Assembly (NCBI GenBank): GCA_030680795.1 | Contig: JAUXUL010000007.1 | Location: 1 to 64,000 of the forward strand | Source of the DNA: Anaerolineales bacterium | GTDB lineage: Bacteria; Chloroflexota; Anaerolineae; Anaerolineales; Villigracilaceae | Direction of reading: 5' to 3' | Length of the DNA stretch: 64,000 nucleotides | Shown: positions 7,953 to 15,847 of the stretch, piece after piece | Position numbering within the stretch: the first letter of the stretch is position 1 | Layout: each line of letters begins with the position of its first letter | Program-made: the position numbers and the translations under genes | Notes under the pieces: model-generated | Database searches by the model: none | What the model was told of the DNA's origin: nothing | Seen by the model: the letters and a program-made list of their open reading frames with translations, nothing else

Positions 7953-8204
7953 ATGGAAATTCGACATTATAAATTTGACCGAATTACTCTCAACCCCGAA
8001 ATCTGTTTTGGCAAGCCTTGTATTCGCGGGATGCGTATGCCCATTGCGTCTGTGCTTGGGTACATGAGTTCGGGAATGGCAATCAAGGATATTCTAAAAT
8101 CCTGGCCCGAGTTGGAAACGGATGATATTTATCAGGCATTGGCGTATGCTTCATGGGCAATGGAAGAAAGTGTGTTGCCCATACCTGGAGCAGTGGCTGG
8201 ATGA
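7953..8204 (+). CDS. DUF433 antitoxin
   Basis: This 83-residue protein has the DUF433 core: [22 protein letters not shown], then a helix-turn-helix ending [21 protein letters not shown]. Family members are usually antitoxins paired with DUF5615 PIN-like proteins. Its stop overlaps the next start as ATGA, the classical coupling of such pairs. An RBS (aaaggag) precedes the ATG. The antitoxin would be expected to repress its own promoter. Confidence 0.9.
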   Translation: MEIRHYKFDRITLNPEICFGKPCIRGMRMPIASVLGYMSSGMAIKDILKSWPELETDDIYQALAYASWAMEESVLPIPGAVAG

Positions 8205-8572
8205 ATTTTCTGCTCAATATGAATGTGCACCGTGACATGACCGCGCCGTTGGAAAAACGCGGTCATGTTTGTCGGCATGTGAGCGATATTGGCATGTCCC
8301 GCGCAAAAGATGTTGAAATCGTTGCAGAAGCCAAACGGACAGATGAAACGATCATCACCCATGATTTGGATTACGGTCATCTGCTGGCTTTTTCGGGCGA
8401 TAGCGCACCGTCTGTGATTATTTTGCGGTTGAGAGATTTACGCACTTATGAAATCATATCCCGCCTTGATGCTGTTTGGAGTGAAATTGAAACTCCCTTG
8501 ATGACAGGCGCAATTGTTTCGCTGTCTGATAAGAGTCTGCGAATAAGAAATTTGCCAATTGAAACAGAGTAA
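8201..8572 (+). CDS. DUF5615 PIN-like toxin with altered active site
   Basis: I use the ATG at 8201 ([12 protein letters not shown]), which overlaps the antitoxin stop as ATGA. The 123-residue product has the family pattern: an N-terminal strand, [24 protein letters not shown], then [15 protein letters not shown]-like toxins are metal-dependent RNases. The first acidic residue, normally in LLDxN, is Asn here (LLNMN), while the Asp of AKD and of THDLDYG remain. This may mean reduced or lost nuclease activity. The downstream DUF2283 gene follows after 3 bases and may be part of the same operon. Confidence 0.85.
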   Translation: MNFLLNMNVHRDMTAPLEKRGHVCRHVSDIGMSRAKDVEIVAEAKRTDETIITHDLDYGHLLAFSGDSAPSVIILRLRDLRTYEIISRLDAVWSEIETPLMTGAIVSLSDKSLRIRNLPIETE

Positions 8573-8575
8573 CGA

Positions 8576-8782
8576 ATGAAAGTCAATTACGATAGCAAAA
8601 CCGATACCCTTACCATTATTTTCACTGAGACTCTTGTTGCCGAGAGTGACGAGGATAAGCCTGGTGTGATTTTAGATTACGACGATAAAGGCAATCTTGT
8701 CTCACTCGAAATTATGGACGCATCACGGCGAGTGAGCCTGCCAAGCAAAATCGAATATCAAGTCTCGCCTGTGACGGGATAG
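8576..8782 (+). CDS. DUF2283 small protein
   Basis: This 68-residue protein matches the DUF2283 pattern: Y-D-x(3)-D-T-L, a central acidic ESDEDKPGVILDYD, and GNLVSLEIMDAS. The fold is a small beta sheet of unknown role, often found near toxin-antitoxin genes. It starts 3 bases after the DUF5615 stop and is closed by a terminator, so it is likely cotranscribed with the pair. Confidence 0.85.
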   Translation: MKVNYDSKTDTLTIIFTETLVAESDEDKPGVILDYDDKGNLVSLEIMDASRRVSLPSKIEYQVSPVTG

Positions 8783-8792
8783 AATGAAAACG

Positions 8793-8820
8793 AACTCCGA
8801 GGAAATCTCGGAGTTTTATT
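8793..8820 (+). terminator. Intrinsic terminator after DUF2283 gene
   Basis: Arms aactccgag and ctcggagtt enclose a 5-base loop and are followed by ttatttа-like T-rich sequence. Confidence 0.8.
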
Positions 8821-8955
8821 TACCAACGAGCGAGTGGAAGTCCGAAATCGAAGCGAAGTAATTTGAAAAATAAATCCAAACGGGTTGCATGGGGAATGTG
8901 AAAATTCAAGTAAGATTGATATGAAGACCTTTTCCCAACAAAAGATCCGGGAGGC

Positions 8956-9729
8956 ATGATGAAAACTAAAGAAGAGATCGTCAACAACTGGCTGCCGCGC
9001 TATACCGACACCCCTCTCAAGGATTTCGGCAAATACATTTTACTGGTCAACTTTGAAGACTACCTGCACATGTTCTCGAAGTGGTACAACGTCCCCATTC
9101 GCGGACAGGAGAAGCCCATGCCCAACGTCACTGCGGAGGGCGTGACCCTGATCAACTTCGGGATGGGAAGCCCCAACGCCGCCACCATCATGGACCTGTT
9201 GGGTGCCGTCAAACCCAAAGCCTGTCTCTTCCTCGGTAAATGCGGCGGACTTAAGAAAAAAAGCAAGGTTGGAGATTTGATCCTGCCGATCGCTGCCATC
9301 CGCGCGGAAGGGACATCCAACGATTATTACCCGTCCGAAGTCCCTGCCTTGCCTGCCTTCAATCTGCAAAAAGCCATCTCGACCACGATCCGCAACCATG
9401 ATCGCGACTATTGGACTGGCACCGTTTTCACAACCAATCGCCGCGTCTGGGAGCATGACGATAAATTCAAGGCGTACCTGCGCCAGATCCGTGCCATGGC
9501 CATCGACATGGAAACTGCCACGCTCTTCACCACTGGTTTTTATAACGAGATCCCTACGGGTGCATTGCTATTGGTCTCTGACCAACCGATGACTCCCAGC
9601 GGTGTCAAGACTTCAAAAAGCGATAAAAAGGTCACACAAAAATATTTGGATATGCACCTGCGCATCGGCATCGATTCGCTTAAAGAATTGATCAATAAGG
9701 GAGAAACGGTCAAGCACTTGCGGTTTTAG
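8956..9729 (+). CDS. amn: AMP nucleosidase, short form
   Basis: This 257-residue protein belongs to the nucleoside phosphorylase fold. It has GVTLINFGMGSPNAATIMDL, FLGKCGGLKKKSKVGDLILP, and the active-site region AMAIDMETATLFTTGF, followed by LLLVSDQPMTPSG. This is the short AMP nucleosidase lacking the N-terminal domain of the E. coli enzyme. The reaction is AMP + water to adenine + ribose 5-phosphate. The RBS gggagg lies almost against the first ATG, so the second ATG at 8959 may be the true start. The gene stands alone and is followed by remnants of a toxin-antitoxin pair. Confidence 0.85.
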   Translation: MMKTKEEIVNNWLPRYTDTPLKDFGKYILLVNFEDYLHMFSKWYNVPIRGQEKPMPNVTAEGVTLINFGMGSPNAATIMDLLGAVKPKACLFLGKCGGLKKKSKVGDLILPIAAIRAEGTSNDYYPSEVPALPAFNLQKAISTTIRNHDRDYWTGTVFTTNRRVWEHDDKFKAYLRQIRAMAIDMETATLFTTGFYNEIPTGALLLVSDQPMTPSGVKTSKSDKKVTQKYLDMHLRIGIDSLKELINKGETVKHLRF

Positions 9730-9905
9730 TTCGCGATATAGAATTGTCCCCAAACGAACTGGCTCGTTTTCGCCGATGGTTTGATGAATTCGATGCAAAA
9801 GTGTGGGATGAGCACTTTGAACGTGCCGCTAAATCTGGCAGGTTGGATAAACCCGCCAATGAGGCAACCGCAGCTTTTCGCGCGGGCAAAGCCAAAGAGT
9901 TATGA
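9729..9905 (+). pseudogene. 5'-truncated antitoxin remnant
   Basis: The frame reads VRDIELSPNELARFRRWFDE then FDAKVWDEHFERAAKSGRLD and ends RAGKAKEL. This is the usual C-terminal pattern of small antitoxins (LSPxELAxFRxWFxEFDAxxWD). No start codon exists in frame before a stop inside the 3' end of amn. The gene therefore lost its N-terminus, apparently at the junction with amn. It overlaps the toxin remnant as ATGA. Confidence 0.7.
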
Positions 9906-10051
9906 GACATTTCGCCAGCCCATCGTTCTGGGAGTAGTATAAGAAACTACCTGTCCCTATTCAGGAAGCAGCAGACAAGAATTTTGAACTGCTCAAGACT
10001 GATCCGAAACATCCATCCCTGCATTTTTTGAAGAAAGGAAGGAAATATTAG
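9902..10051 (+). pseudogene. RelE/ParE-type toxin remnant with in-frame stop
   Basis: The frame reads MRHFASPSFWE, then a TAG at 9935-9937. It continues YKKLPVPIQEAADKNFELLK, TDPKHPSLHF and KKGRKY before a second stop. This is the N-terminal half of a RelE-like toxin (FWexYxkLP...A.K.felLk.dP.HPSLhfkk) missing its catalytic C-terminus. With the truncated antitoxin it forms a dead toxin-antitoxin pair. Confidence 0.75.
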
Positions 10052-10099
10052 TCAATGTGGGGGGAGTATTTATGCAAGTGGTAGTGTGCGCAGCAACTG

Positions 10100-10933
10100 T
10101 TACCCCACCACAAAATTATCAATCAACCTCGTCTTGCCGAAAAAGACTGCCATCGAAAGCAGGACTTTTCCTTTGATCACAGCCAACTCTTCCAGCGTGT
10201 CATAATCTGCGCAGGAGACGTATTGCATTTGAGCCAGCGGTTCGCGCACCAAAACCTCCTTCATCTTTCTTCTAATCGCCTCTCCCTCCCTCTCGCCAGC
10301 CTCGTACGCCTCTTTTGCCGCACTCAAGGCGCGGAACAGCACCGTGGCGGCTTGTCTTTCATCCGCATTCAAATACTCATTGCGGCTCGACATCGCCAGG
10401 CCATCCGCCTCGCGCATTGTCGGGCAGATCACGATTTCAATCGGGAAATTCAAATCCCGCGTCATCTGGCGGATGACCGCCGCCTGCTGCGCGTCCTTTT
10501 GACCGAAATAGGCCTTATCAGGCTGTGCCGCGTTGAACAATTTCGCCATGACAGTCGTCACGCCCCTGAAATGACCAGGTCTCATCGCGCCTTCCAGGGG
10601 ACGAGAGAGCGCTTCGACCTCCACCCAAGTCTGGTAGCCAGGCGGATACATCACCTCCGCTGACGGAGTCCACGCCAAATCCACGCCGAGAGGCTGAATC
10701 AGGTTCAAGTCACGCTCAAGATCACGCGGATAATTCGAGAGGTCTTCGTTTGGCCCAAACTGGGTCGGGTTGACGAAGATGGACACGATCACGCGCTCAC
10801 AGTCGGCTTTTGCCTGGCGGATGAGAGAGAGATGCCCCTCGTGTAAATATCCCATCGTCGGGACAAGAGCAACTGTCCCTTTGAGAGAGAGGCGGGCGGC
10901 TCTTAGGTCAGAGAGACTGGATACGGTTTTCAT
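10100..10933 (-). CDS. panC: Pantothenate synthetase PanC
   Basis: This 277-residue enzyme joins pantoate and beta-alanine using ATP to make pantothenate. It carries VALVPTMGYLHEGHLSLI (the HIGH-like nucleotide motif), SIFVNPTQFGPNED, FGQKDAQQAAVIRQM and the KMSKS-like MSSRNEYLN. The ATG at 10933 (MKTVSSL) is preferred over the upstream one in the same frame because it follows tgtggagcag. The next steps of coenzyme A synthesis are not nearby, but a ketopantoate reductase gene lies at 51038-52204. It is divergent from the 95-residue gene at 11041. Confidence 0.95.
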   Translation of the reverse strand: MKTVSSLSDLRAARLSLKGTVALVPTMGYLHEGHLSLIRQAKADCERVIVSIFVNPTQFGPNEDLSNYPRDLERDLNLIQPLGVDLAWTPSAEVMYPPGYQTWVEVEALSRPLEGAMRPGHFRGVTTVMAKLFNAAQPDKAYFGQKDAQQAAVIRQMTRDLNFPIEIVICPTMREADGLAMSSRNEYLNADERQAATVLFRALSAAKEAYEAGEREGEAIRRKMKEVLVREPLAQMQYVSCADYDTLEELAVIKGKVLLSMAVFFGKTRLIDNFVVG

Positions 10934-10979
10934 GTCTGCTCCACAGTAAATATGTCTATACAACATCTTGTTTAAGGGC

Positions 10980-11008
10980 TTGACAGGCTAGAAATTTTGT
11001 TCTACACT
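10980..11008 (+). promoter_or_regulatory. Sigma-70-type promoter
   Basis: TTGACA and TACACT are separated by exactly 17 bases, 32 bases before the ATG of the 95-residue gene. It may also serve ssb, because no terminator is seen between them. Confidence 0.7.
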
Positions 11009-11040
11009 TTAGTTATCAATTAGACATAAAGGAGATAATA

Positions 11041-11328
11041 ATGGCTTACGGACATACCAACTCAAAAGGAAATACCTACTACCTGCACTCCAAAGGCAGG
11101 ATGTTCTTCTTCTCCAAGGAGATCAAGGAAGGCGCTCTCGACGCCGTCCCAGCAGGCTACGATGTCGTTGAAATGAAGACTGGCTTGCCCGTCCTCAAGA
11201 AGGCAGTAGTGGATGCGCCCGCCAGCATGAATGTGCCTGCTACAGATGTGCCCGCAACAGAAGCCGTTCCCGCCCCAGAAGCAACCCCTGCCCCGGAAGC
11301 GGTTCCCGCAGAAAATGCAGGTAATTAA
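11041..11328 (+). CDS. Small conserved protein with Ala/Pro-rich tail
   Basis: This 95-residue protein has a compact N-terminal part (MAYGHTNSKGNTYYLHSKGR, then FFSKEIKEGALDAVPAGYDV). A low-complexity tail built of repeated Val-Pro-Ala-Thr and Pro-Ala-Pro-Glu units follows. I know similar N-termini from other Chloroflexota but no function. An optimal RBS (aaaggagataata) and a clean promoter suggest strong expression. It lies about 140 bases upstream of ssb and may be cotranscribed with it. Confidence 0.75.
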   Translation: MAYGHTNSKGNTYYLHSKGRMFFFSKEIKEGALDAVPAGYDVVEMKTGLPVLKKAVVDAPASMNVPATDVPATEAVPAPEATPAPEAVPAENAGN

Positions 11329-11417
11329 AGTATAACCCTGTTCGGAATTCCTGCTCAGCGTTGAGCCGGAATGCAAGACACAACCCAACTGTTCTTTTAG
11401 ATAAAAAGGAGACCAAA

Positions 11418-11480
11418 ATGACACGTACACAAGCATCTAAAAGTTATGAAATGAAAGGAGATCAGCCATGCCTACCCTAA
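11418..11480 (+). CDS. Possible leader peptide overlapping the ssb start
   Basis: A 20-codon frame (MTRTQASKSYEMKGDQPCLP) has its own RBS (aaaaaggagacc). It ends 12 bases inside ssb, so translating it would carry ribosomes over the ssb RBS and start. Translational coupling is inferred from this overlap. The peptide itself shows no known motif. Confidence 0.4.
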   Translation: MTRTQASKSYEMKGDQPCLP

Positions 11481-11851
11481 ACCGCGTTCAACTGATCGGC
11501 CGTTTGGGCAAGGAGCCCGAAGGCAAGTTCACCCCTACTGGCAAAAAAGTGACTCATTTCAGCCTGGCCGTCAGCAATCGCTGGAAGGACAAGAACGGTG
11601 AGACGAAAGAATCGACCGAGTGGGTCAACATCGAAGCCTGGGGGCGGCTCGGCGAAGTTTGCCAGGAGTATCTCAAGAAAGGCAGTCTCATCTATATTGA
11701 AGGGCGTTTGAAGACTGACAAGTATGAAGATAAGGGCGAGACCAAGTACTTCACGAAGATAGTAGCCCAATCCCTGGAATTTCTTGACAAGAAACCTGCG
11801 GAAGAACCCATGCAGGCCGTGGAAGAAGACCCGGGCGATTACGAAGCGTAA
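11468..11851 (+). CDS. ssb: Single-stranded DNA-binding protein
   Basis: This 127-residue protein has the OB fold of bacterial SSB: LNRVQLIGRLGKEPEGKFTP, THFSLAVSNRW, STEWVNIEAWGRLGEVCQEY, GSLIYIEGRLKTDKYEDKG. The C-terminus is acidic (EEDPGDYEA) but lacks the classical DDDIPF tip, so partner binding may differ. It protects ssDNA in replication and repair. The RBS gaaaggag is strong, and a terminator follows the stop. Confidence 0.92.
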   Translation: MPTLNRVQLIGRLGKEPEGKFTPTGKKVTHFSLAVSNRWKDKNGETKESTEWVNIEAWGRLGEVCQEYLKKGSLIYIEGRLKTDKYEDKGETKYFTKIVAQSLEFLDKKPAEEPMQAVEEDPGDYEA

Positions 11852-11872
11852 GAGTCGTAAAAAGTAATAAGT

Positions 11873-11913
11873 AAAAAGACCGCGAGGCGCATATTGAGCT
11901 TCGCGGTCTTTGT
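11873..11913 (+). terminator. Intrinsic terminator after ssb
   Basis: Arms aaagaccgcga and tcgcggtcttt flank a 15-base loop and run into tttgtt. Confidence 0.8.
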
Positions 11914-12369
11914 TAATTAGTCCGAGCATACTCAGAAAAGGTTTTCGCTCCTTGAGTTTTGCTTGTGGTCTAGTCTATTGCTGTGAAAATCACGAGGATA
12001 TATTAACAAAATGCATTTTCTATACGCATTTTGATGACCAGTCTCACGCCGAGGTCACACAGGTGGTTATAATCTTCTGTGGAAGGAGTTGTGCCGATGA
12101 AGAAGTCATCAGTGGTGGGGAAGAAGTTCATGCAGGAAATGGTAACATATCCTTTATGAATGCCTTAATTCACTCTACAAAATGAATTGTTACCTAACAA
12201 CTATGAAAGGAGCATTGACGACCTGATTCCGATGTTGTATTATTAGAACATAATTAGAACACGACCTTAAAAATCCCATATTTGATTTTGGCAACACAAA
12301 ATCTAATCTAACACCCTGTTAAAAGTACTCTTGACAGGGTAGAGTTAATATACCTTTTTGGAAAAAAAC
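11914..12369. other. AT-rich gap at the edge of the second accessory block
   Basis: No convincing gene is present. A 20-codon frame at 12097-12159 (MKKSSVVGKKFMQEMVTYPL) has a good RBS (ggaaggag) and a TATAAT at 12068-12073. It could be the 5' stub of a lost gene. A 7-base inverted repeat (accctgt/acagggt) lies at about 12311-12338, shortly before the sce7726 gene, and might be an operator. Composition changes to AT-rich here. Confidence 0.45.
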
Positions 12370-12942
12370 ATGAATGACCCTCAGATTAGAGAAGCATTTC
12401 ATCGTACTGTTCTCCGAGAACATCATAATTCTCCAACTACGCTTGTAGTTAACGAATTAGGTCTTGAGCATGGAGCATGCAGGGCAGATATTGCTGTTAT
12501 TAATGGACATATGATTGGCTATGAAATAAAAAGCGATGTTGATTCGCTTAAAAGATTAAGTTTGCAGATAAATATTTACAATGCTGTTTTTGACCGCTCA
12601 TCGGTGATCTTGACCGAGTGTCATCTGAACGAAGCAATGCATATTGTTCCTGATTGGTGGGGCGTCATACTAGCTGAAGAGATAACTCACGGAGATACTC
12701 ACTTTAGATATTTAAGACGTCCGCGCAAAAATGTCAATACGAATGACTACTCGGTTGCTCAATTATTATGGCGCGATGAAGCACAAGAAGTTTTAATGAA
12801 ATTGGGAATTCGAGGAGCGCAACTTCGAAAGAGCCGTGCATTCCTCTATAAGGATATTGTTGAGCTACTTGCGCCTTCAGTTTTAAGGCGTACAGTAAGG
12901 GAATATCTTAAGAAGCGGCAAGGTTGGCGACATCCCGGGTAA
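12370..12942 (+). CDS. sce7726-family protein (putative PD-(D/E)XK nuclease fold)
   Basis: This 190-residue protein has the family core: TTLVVNELGLEHGACRADIA, then VINGHMIGYEIKSDVDSLKR and LSLQINIYNAVFD. The spacing R-x-D...G-x-E-I-K matches the PD-(D/E)XK active site (Asp of RADIA, E-x-K of YEIKS). I start at the ATG at 12370 rather than the TTG 12 bases earlier. The target is unknown. Its 3' end overlaps the convergent beta-protein gene by 35 bases, which suggests the two have been inherited together. It lies in an AT-rich accessory block. Confidence 0.82.
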   Translation: MNDPQIREAFHRTVLREHHNSPTTLVVNELGLEHGACRADIAVINGHMIGYEIKSDVDSLKRLSLQINIYNAVFDRSSVILTECHLNEAMHIVPDWWGVILAEEITHGDTHFRYLRRPRKNVNTNDYSVAQLLWRDEAQEVLMKLGIRGAQLRKSRAFLYKDIVELLAPSVLRRTVREYLKKRQGWRHPG

Positions 12943-14017
12943 CCATCTCCAAATGATGGTTAGTTCCCACCCAACGCCATGTAGATAGATTACCCGTTGG
13001 GACAGTACCTTTGGCGCAATCATAGATATATTTATCTGCAGGCGAGAAGGAATTCCCGGAGTATTCTCTGGATTTAAGAATTAAGTTGCAAAGTTTCCTA
13101 TGTTGTCCGTAACCATAGTCCCTTACATTTTCTCCTCTTGCAATAAGCCAACTATCACTTAATGCATATCTTACATTCGCCTTTGGCTTCATAAACCTCA
13201 TGTCCATATTTGATACTTTTGGGTGGTTGATTACGTAATCACCAAATGTCGGAATGCGAATATTTGATATTTTTAGGTTTTTTACAAGCTCTTTATATAG
13301 TCGCCATTCATTTCTAGGGATAAATGAGACACCAGATTTGATTCCACTTAATGAAGATGGAAATGATGTGCCGATCAATCCAAAAGATCTCCAGCTATTT
13401 AAGTAGGGGATATTTTTTATTATAGATTCCAATATTCCGGCAAAAATATTAAGTGGTTCAAAATTCTCTGGGGCACCCAGGTCGAAAATAAAGTCACATT
13501 GATCAGTTCTTACACCCATCTCCCCCAACAAATTGTCAACTATTTCAACCAGGTTGGGGCTGGAAGCTTTCTGAAGACTAACTCGTAGGCAAAAACCACG
13601 ATTATCTACTACGATTGCTTCATGTGAAGAAGCCCGGTATTGATAATCCTGTTCAAGCCCTACAACTGGTATTGCTTTCACTCCTTGTGAACGAAGATCA
13701 TCAAAAATGAAACTCATTGGGTGTCGTCCGTCAACTAAGCGGCTTGTTACCTCAATGTGGCGCAAATCGACAAAACATTCACTTGTCCCCCATTTTTCTT
13801 TAACACGTTTGGCAAATTTAGAGAGATGTTCGTCAATGGTTTTAGGTGGTTTGCCCTCCTCATGATCAAAAGAATTTTCTGGTTCATAAATAGAAAATTC
13901 CGCAACTTCGATGATAGGCAGAATGGAATCCTTAGTCGTTGACGACAGTCTTAATAATGCTTGATACTCGCCTTGTTTCCATTTTAAGCACGGAATGTAA
14001 TTCTTGCGCGATTTCAT
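12908..14017 (-). CDS. Beta family protein (phage-type), unknown function
   Basis: This 369-residue protein matches the beta-protein family. The N-terminus YIPCLKWKQGEYQALLRLSS is typical, followed by ILPIIEVAEF, KTIDEHLSKFAKRVKEKWG, and FVDLRHIE. The family is known from phages and bacterial accessory islands, often near sce7726/sce7725 genes. Its biochemical role is not established, and no catalytic motif is evident. It is the third gene of the minus-strand operon, 17 bases after the XRE-ImmA gene. The 3' end interlocks with the sce7726 gene. Confidence 0.8.
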   Translation of the reverse strand: MKSRKNYIPCLKWKQGEYQALLRLSSTTKDSILPIIEVAEFSIYEPENSFDHEEGKPPKTIDEHLSKFAKRVKEKWGTSECFVDLRHIEVTSRLVDGRHPMSFIFDDLRSQGVKAIPVVGLEQDYQYRASSHEAIVVDNRGFCLRVSLQKASSPNLVEIVDNLLGEMGVRTDQCDFIFDLGAPENFEPLNIFAGILESIIKNIPYLNSWRSFGLIGTSFPSSLSGIKSGVSFIPRNEWRLYKELVKNLKISNIRIPTFGDYVINHPKVSNMDMRFMKPKANVRYALSDSWLIARGENVRDYGYGQHRKLCNLILKSREYSGNSFSPADKYIYDCAKGTVPTGNLSTWRWVGTNHHLEMVTRDVANLAAS

Positions 14018-14034
14018 AATTATCTATCTTTCTC

Positions 14035-15342
14035 TCAGACACCAAAGCTTATTTCTGAAAAGTGTTTTCTGACTTCGTTTTGCCCAACAAGCTCACCTAA
14101 AATTGTATAGTTTTTCGATTCACGCCTAATTCGACCGGCTACTATAGCGGGACTGATGCCGAGTTGAGATGCGAATGCTTGCACAGATTCTGCTGACTGT
14201 ACAAATCTCGGGAGCGCAACATTCCAGTCCTTTGGTGAAATGAGTGTATCTCCGGCTAGAGTATCCGCTTCAAATTCAATTTCATTTGATGTGTTAGCGT
14301 CCAAATCGTCAAAAATGTTTTCAAGCTTTCCTTTTTTGAGATGTTTCATTACATGTATTAACTCATGAAATAACACAAACCAAAAGTTATCCAAGCGATC
14401 GTATCTTAGAGTCAATCCAATTATAGGTATTTCTCCATTTAATAACATAGCTGCACCATCCAAATGAGTACCAGGTAAGTGTGGCTCAATTATTAATATA
14501 ATACCAACTTCTCTAAGCGTTGCTGTTACTTCTGCAGGGCCATCTCTGTGATTGCTTAATTTTCTGAGACTTTCAATCCATTGATCTGTAAGCAACTCAG
14601 GTTGGAATTGTTTGGTTATTTCAACCTTTGAAGCTAAAGCAAGTATCCTGCATTCCCATGCTAACAAGGCGTAGGAGTCAAGCTGCGAGCCTGAACGTAC
14701 TAGTTTGCGGTGTAATGCTAAAGTTGGCTTTTTGATAAAGGTTCTTACAAAATTCTCAACCAACTCATTAGCTTCTTGGGAAAGGTCACTAATTGAACCC
14801 TGGAATCCCTCGAACCAGCCACGCTTATACATTTCTTTTACAGGAAATTTGTCCCATTCAGGAACGTTTGATTTTTCAGATGCTGTTTTTGATTTAGGTG
14901 TTTGGTTTATTTCTGCTATTTCAGCAATGCTAAGTTTTAATGCATCTGCAATTTCTTGAATTCTTCGTAGGCTTGCACTAGCGTATTTTTCGGCTTCGTA
15001 TCTTTGAATTTGTTGCTCTTTTAATCCAACCAAATCTCCAAGTTCGCGCTGTGATAATTGCTGTGCAATTCTTGCGCGTATTAACATGATAGGTAATTCA
15101 TTCAAGCTGTTCGCTTGAAAATTGGTAATTGCACCAGACTTCAAACTTTCATATTCTTGTAGTTGAGTCTCAAGAATCTCAATTTCGCTATTTAAGCCGT
15201 CTAATTCAGCTTTTGCTAAGATTTTAGAACCTATTCGTTCGGTTGCTTCTTCCAGATCGAATTCATTAACGCCCTCTTGTAATTTTGCATGCTGCGCTTT
15301 AGTTATTTTATACTGACGCTCGTTTGTTATCATGCTATTCAC
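14035..15342 (-). CDS. XRE-family regulator fused to ImmA/IrrE metallopeptidase
   Basis: This 435-residue protein has an N-terminal coiled segment (about 20-70), a helix-turn-helix (86-141: MLIRARIAQQLSQRELGDLV, GLKEQQIQRYEAEKY), and a C-terminal M78 peptidase domain with zinc motif HELIH at 326-330. EFEADTLA downstream supplies the likely third ligand. ImmA-type peptidases cleave repressors or antitoxins, and fusion to the HTH suggests self-controlled derepression. It starts 14 bases after the DUF6932 gene with RBS aaaggtg. It is the likely binder of the palindrome at 15790-15823. The antitoxin role is inferred. Confidence 0.88.
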   Translation of the reverse strand: MNSMITNERQYKITKAQHAKLQEGVNEFDLEEATERIGSKILAKAELDGLNSEIEILETQLQEYESLKSGAITNFQANSLNELPIMLIRARIAQQLSQRELGDLVGLKEQQIQRYEAEKYASASLRRIQEIADALKLSIAEIAEINQTPKSKTASEKSNVPEWDKFPVKEMYKRGWFEGFQGSISDLSQEANELVENFVRTFIKKPTLALHRKLVRSGSQLDSYALLAWECRILALASKVEITKQFQPELLTDQWIESLRKLSNHRDGPAEVTATLREVGIILIIEPHLPGTHLDGAAMLLNGEIPIIGLTLRYDRLDNFWFVLFHELIHVMKHLKKGKLENIFDDLDANTSNEIEFEADTLAGDTLISPKDWNVALPRFVQSAESVQAFASQLGISPAIVAGRIRRESKNYTILGELVGQNEVRKHFSEISFGV

Positions 15343-15356
15343 CTTTCATTTTATTA

Positions 15357-15794
15357 TTATAGATGTATACAAATAATACCCTTTTCTAAGCCAGTTTCCT
15401 TATCTTTTTGAAAATATTGAATGAATAAGTGAGTAGTGTCCGCTTTTGCACTTGTTAAGAAGAATTCACCTCCAAATTTAGATTTCTGTTTCTTGCGTTT
15501 GTTTGAAAAATCAAGGAATACTCGATCAAGTTTTTTTTCATCTACATTTCTTGGATTCCAGCAAGCGTCATAATCATTTGGGGAATCTTTATCTGTTACG
15601 TAGCTACCATCCAAATAAATGGTCAAACATCCTGCTACTTTGAATGATTTGCAGGCTTTTGTGAGACCGCGAAACAATTGCTTTCGCTTTTCATTCGTTG
15701 CGAAACGTTTTTCAACTTCTGCAAGAGTAGCCTCATGTATTCCAAAAGGAAGTACCTTCCAAGAAGCACCTATGTCGACTAGTTCTGGTATCAT
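15357..15794 (-). CDS. DUF6932 nucleotidyltransferase-like protein (candidate toxin)
   Basis: This 145-residue protein begins MIPELVDIG at the ATG at 15794. It contains LPFGIHEATLAEVEKRFA and the nucleotidyltransferase signature IYLDGSYVTDKDSPNDYDAC, in which GS is followed by D-x-D. Minimal nucleotidyltransferases act as toxins or antitoxins by modifying tRNA or partner proteins. Pairing with an HTH-peptidase fits a toxin-antitoxin module. A GTG two codons upstream is possible, but the ATG lies 7 bases from a -10, giving a leaderless message. Function is inferred from motif and context. Confidence 0.75.
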   Translation of the reverse strand: MIPELVDIGASWKVLPFGIHEATLAEVEKRFATNEKRKQLFRGLTKACKSFKVAGCLTIYLDGSYVTDKDSPNDYDACWNPRNVDEKKLDRVFLDFSNKRKKQKSKFGGEFFLTSAKADTTHLFIQYFQKDKETGLEKGIICIHL

Positions 15795-15830
15795 TGACAC
15801 AACAATATCATTGTGTCAATGATTTGTCAA
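15790..15830 (-). promoter_or_regulatory. Promoter with embedded perfect palindromic operator
   Basis: On the minus strand TTGACA (15830-15825), 17 bases, then TATTGT (15807-15802) lead to an ATG 7 bases later. A perfect 13-base inverted repeat, atcattgacacaa with ttgtgtcaatgat and an 8-base spacer (15790-15823), covers the spacer, the -10 and the start codon. A repressor bound there would block transcription, most likely the XRE protein of the same operon. Confidence 0.8.
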
Positions 15831-15847
15831 GTGTATATTTTCTATTT

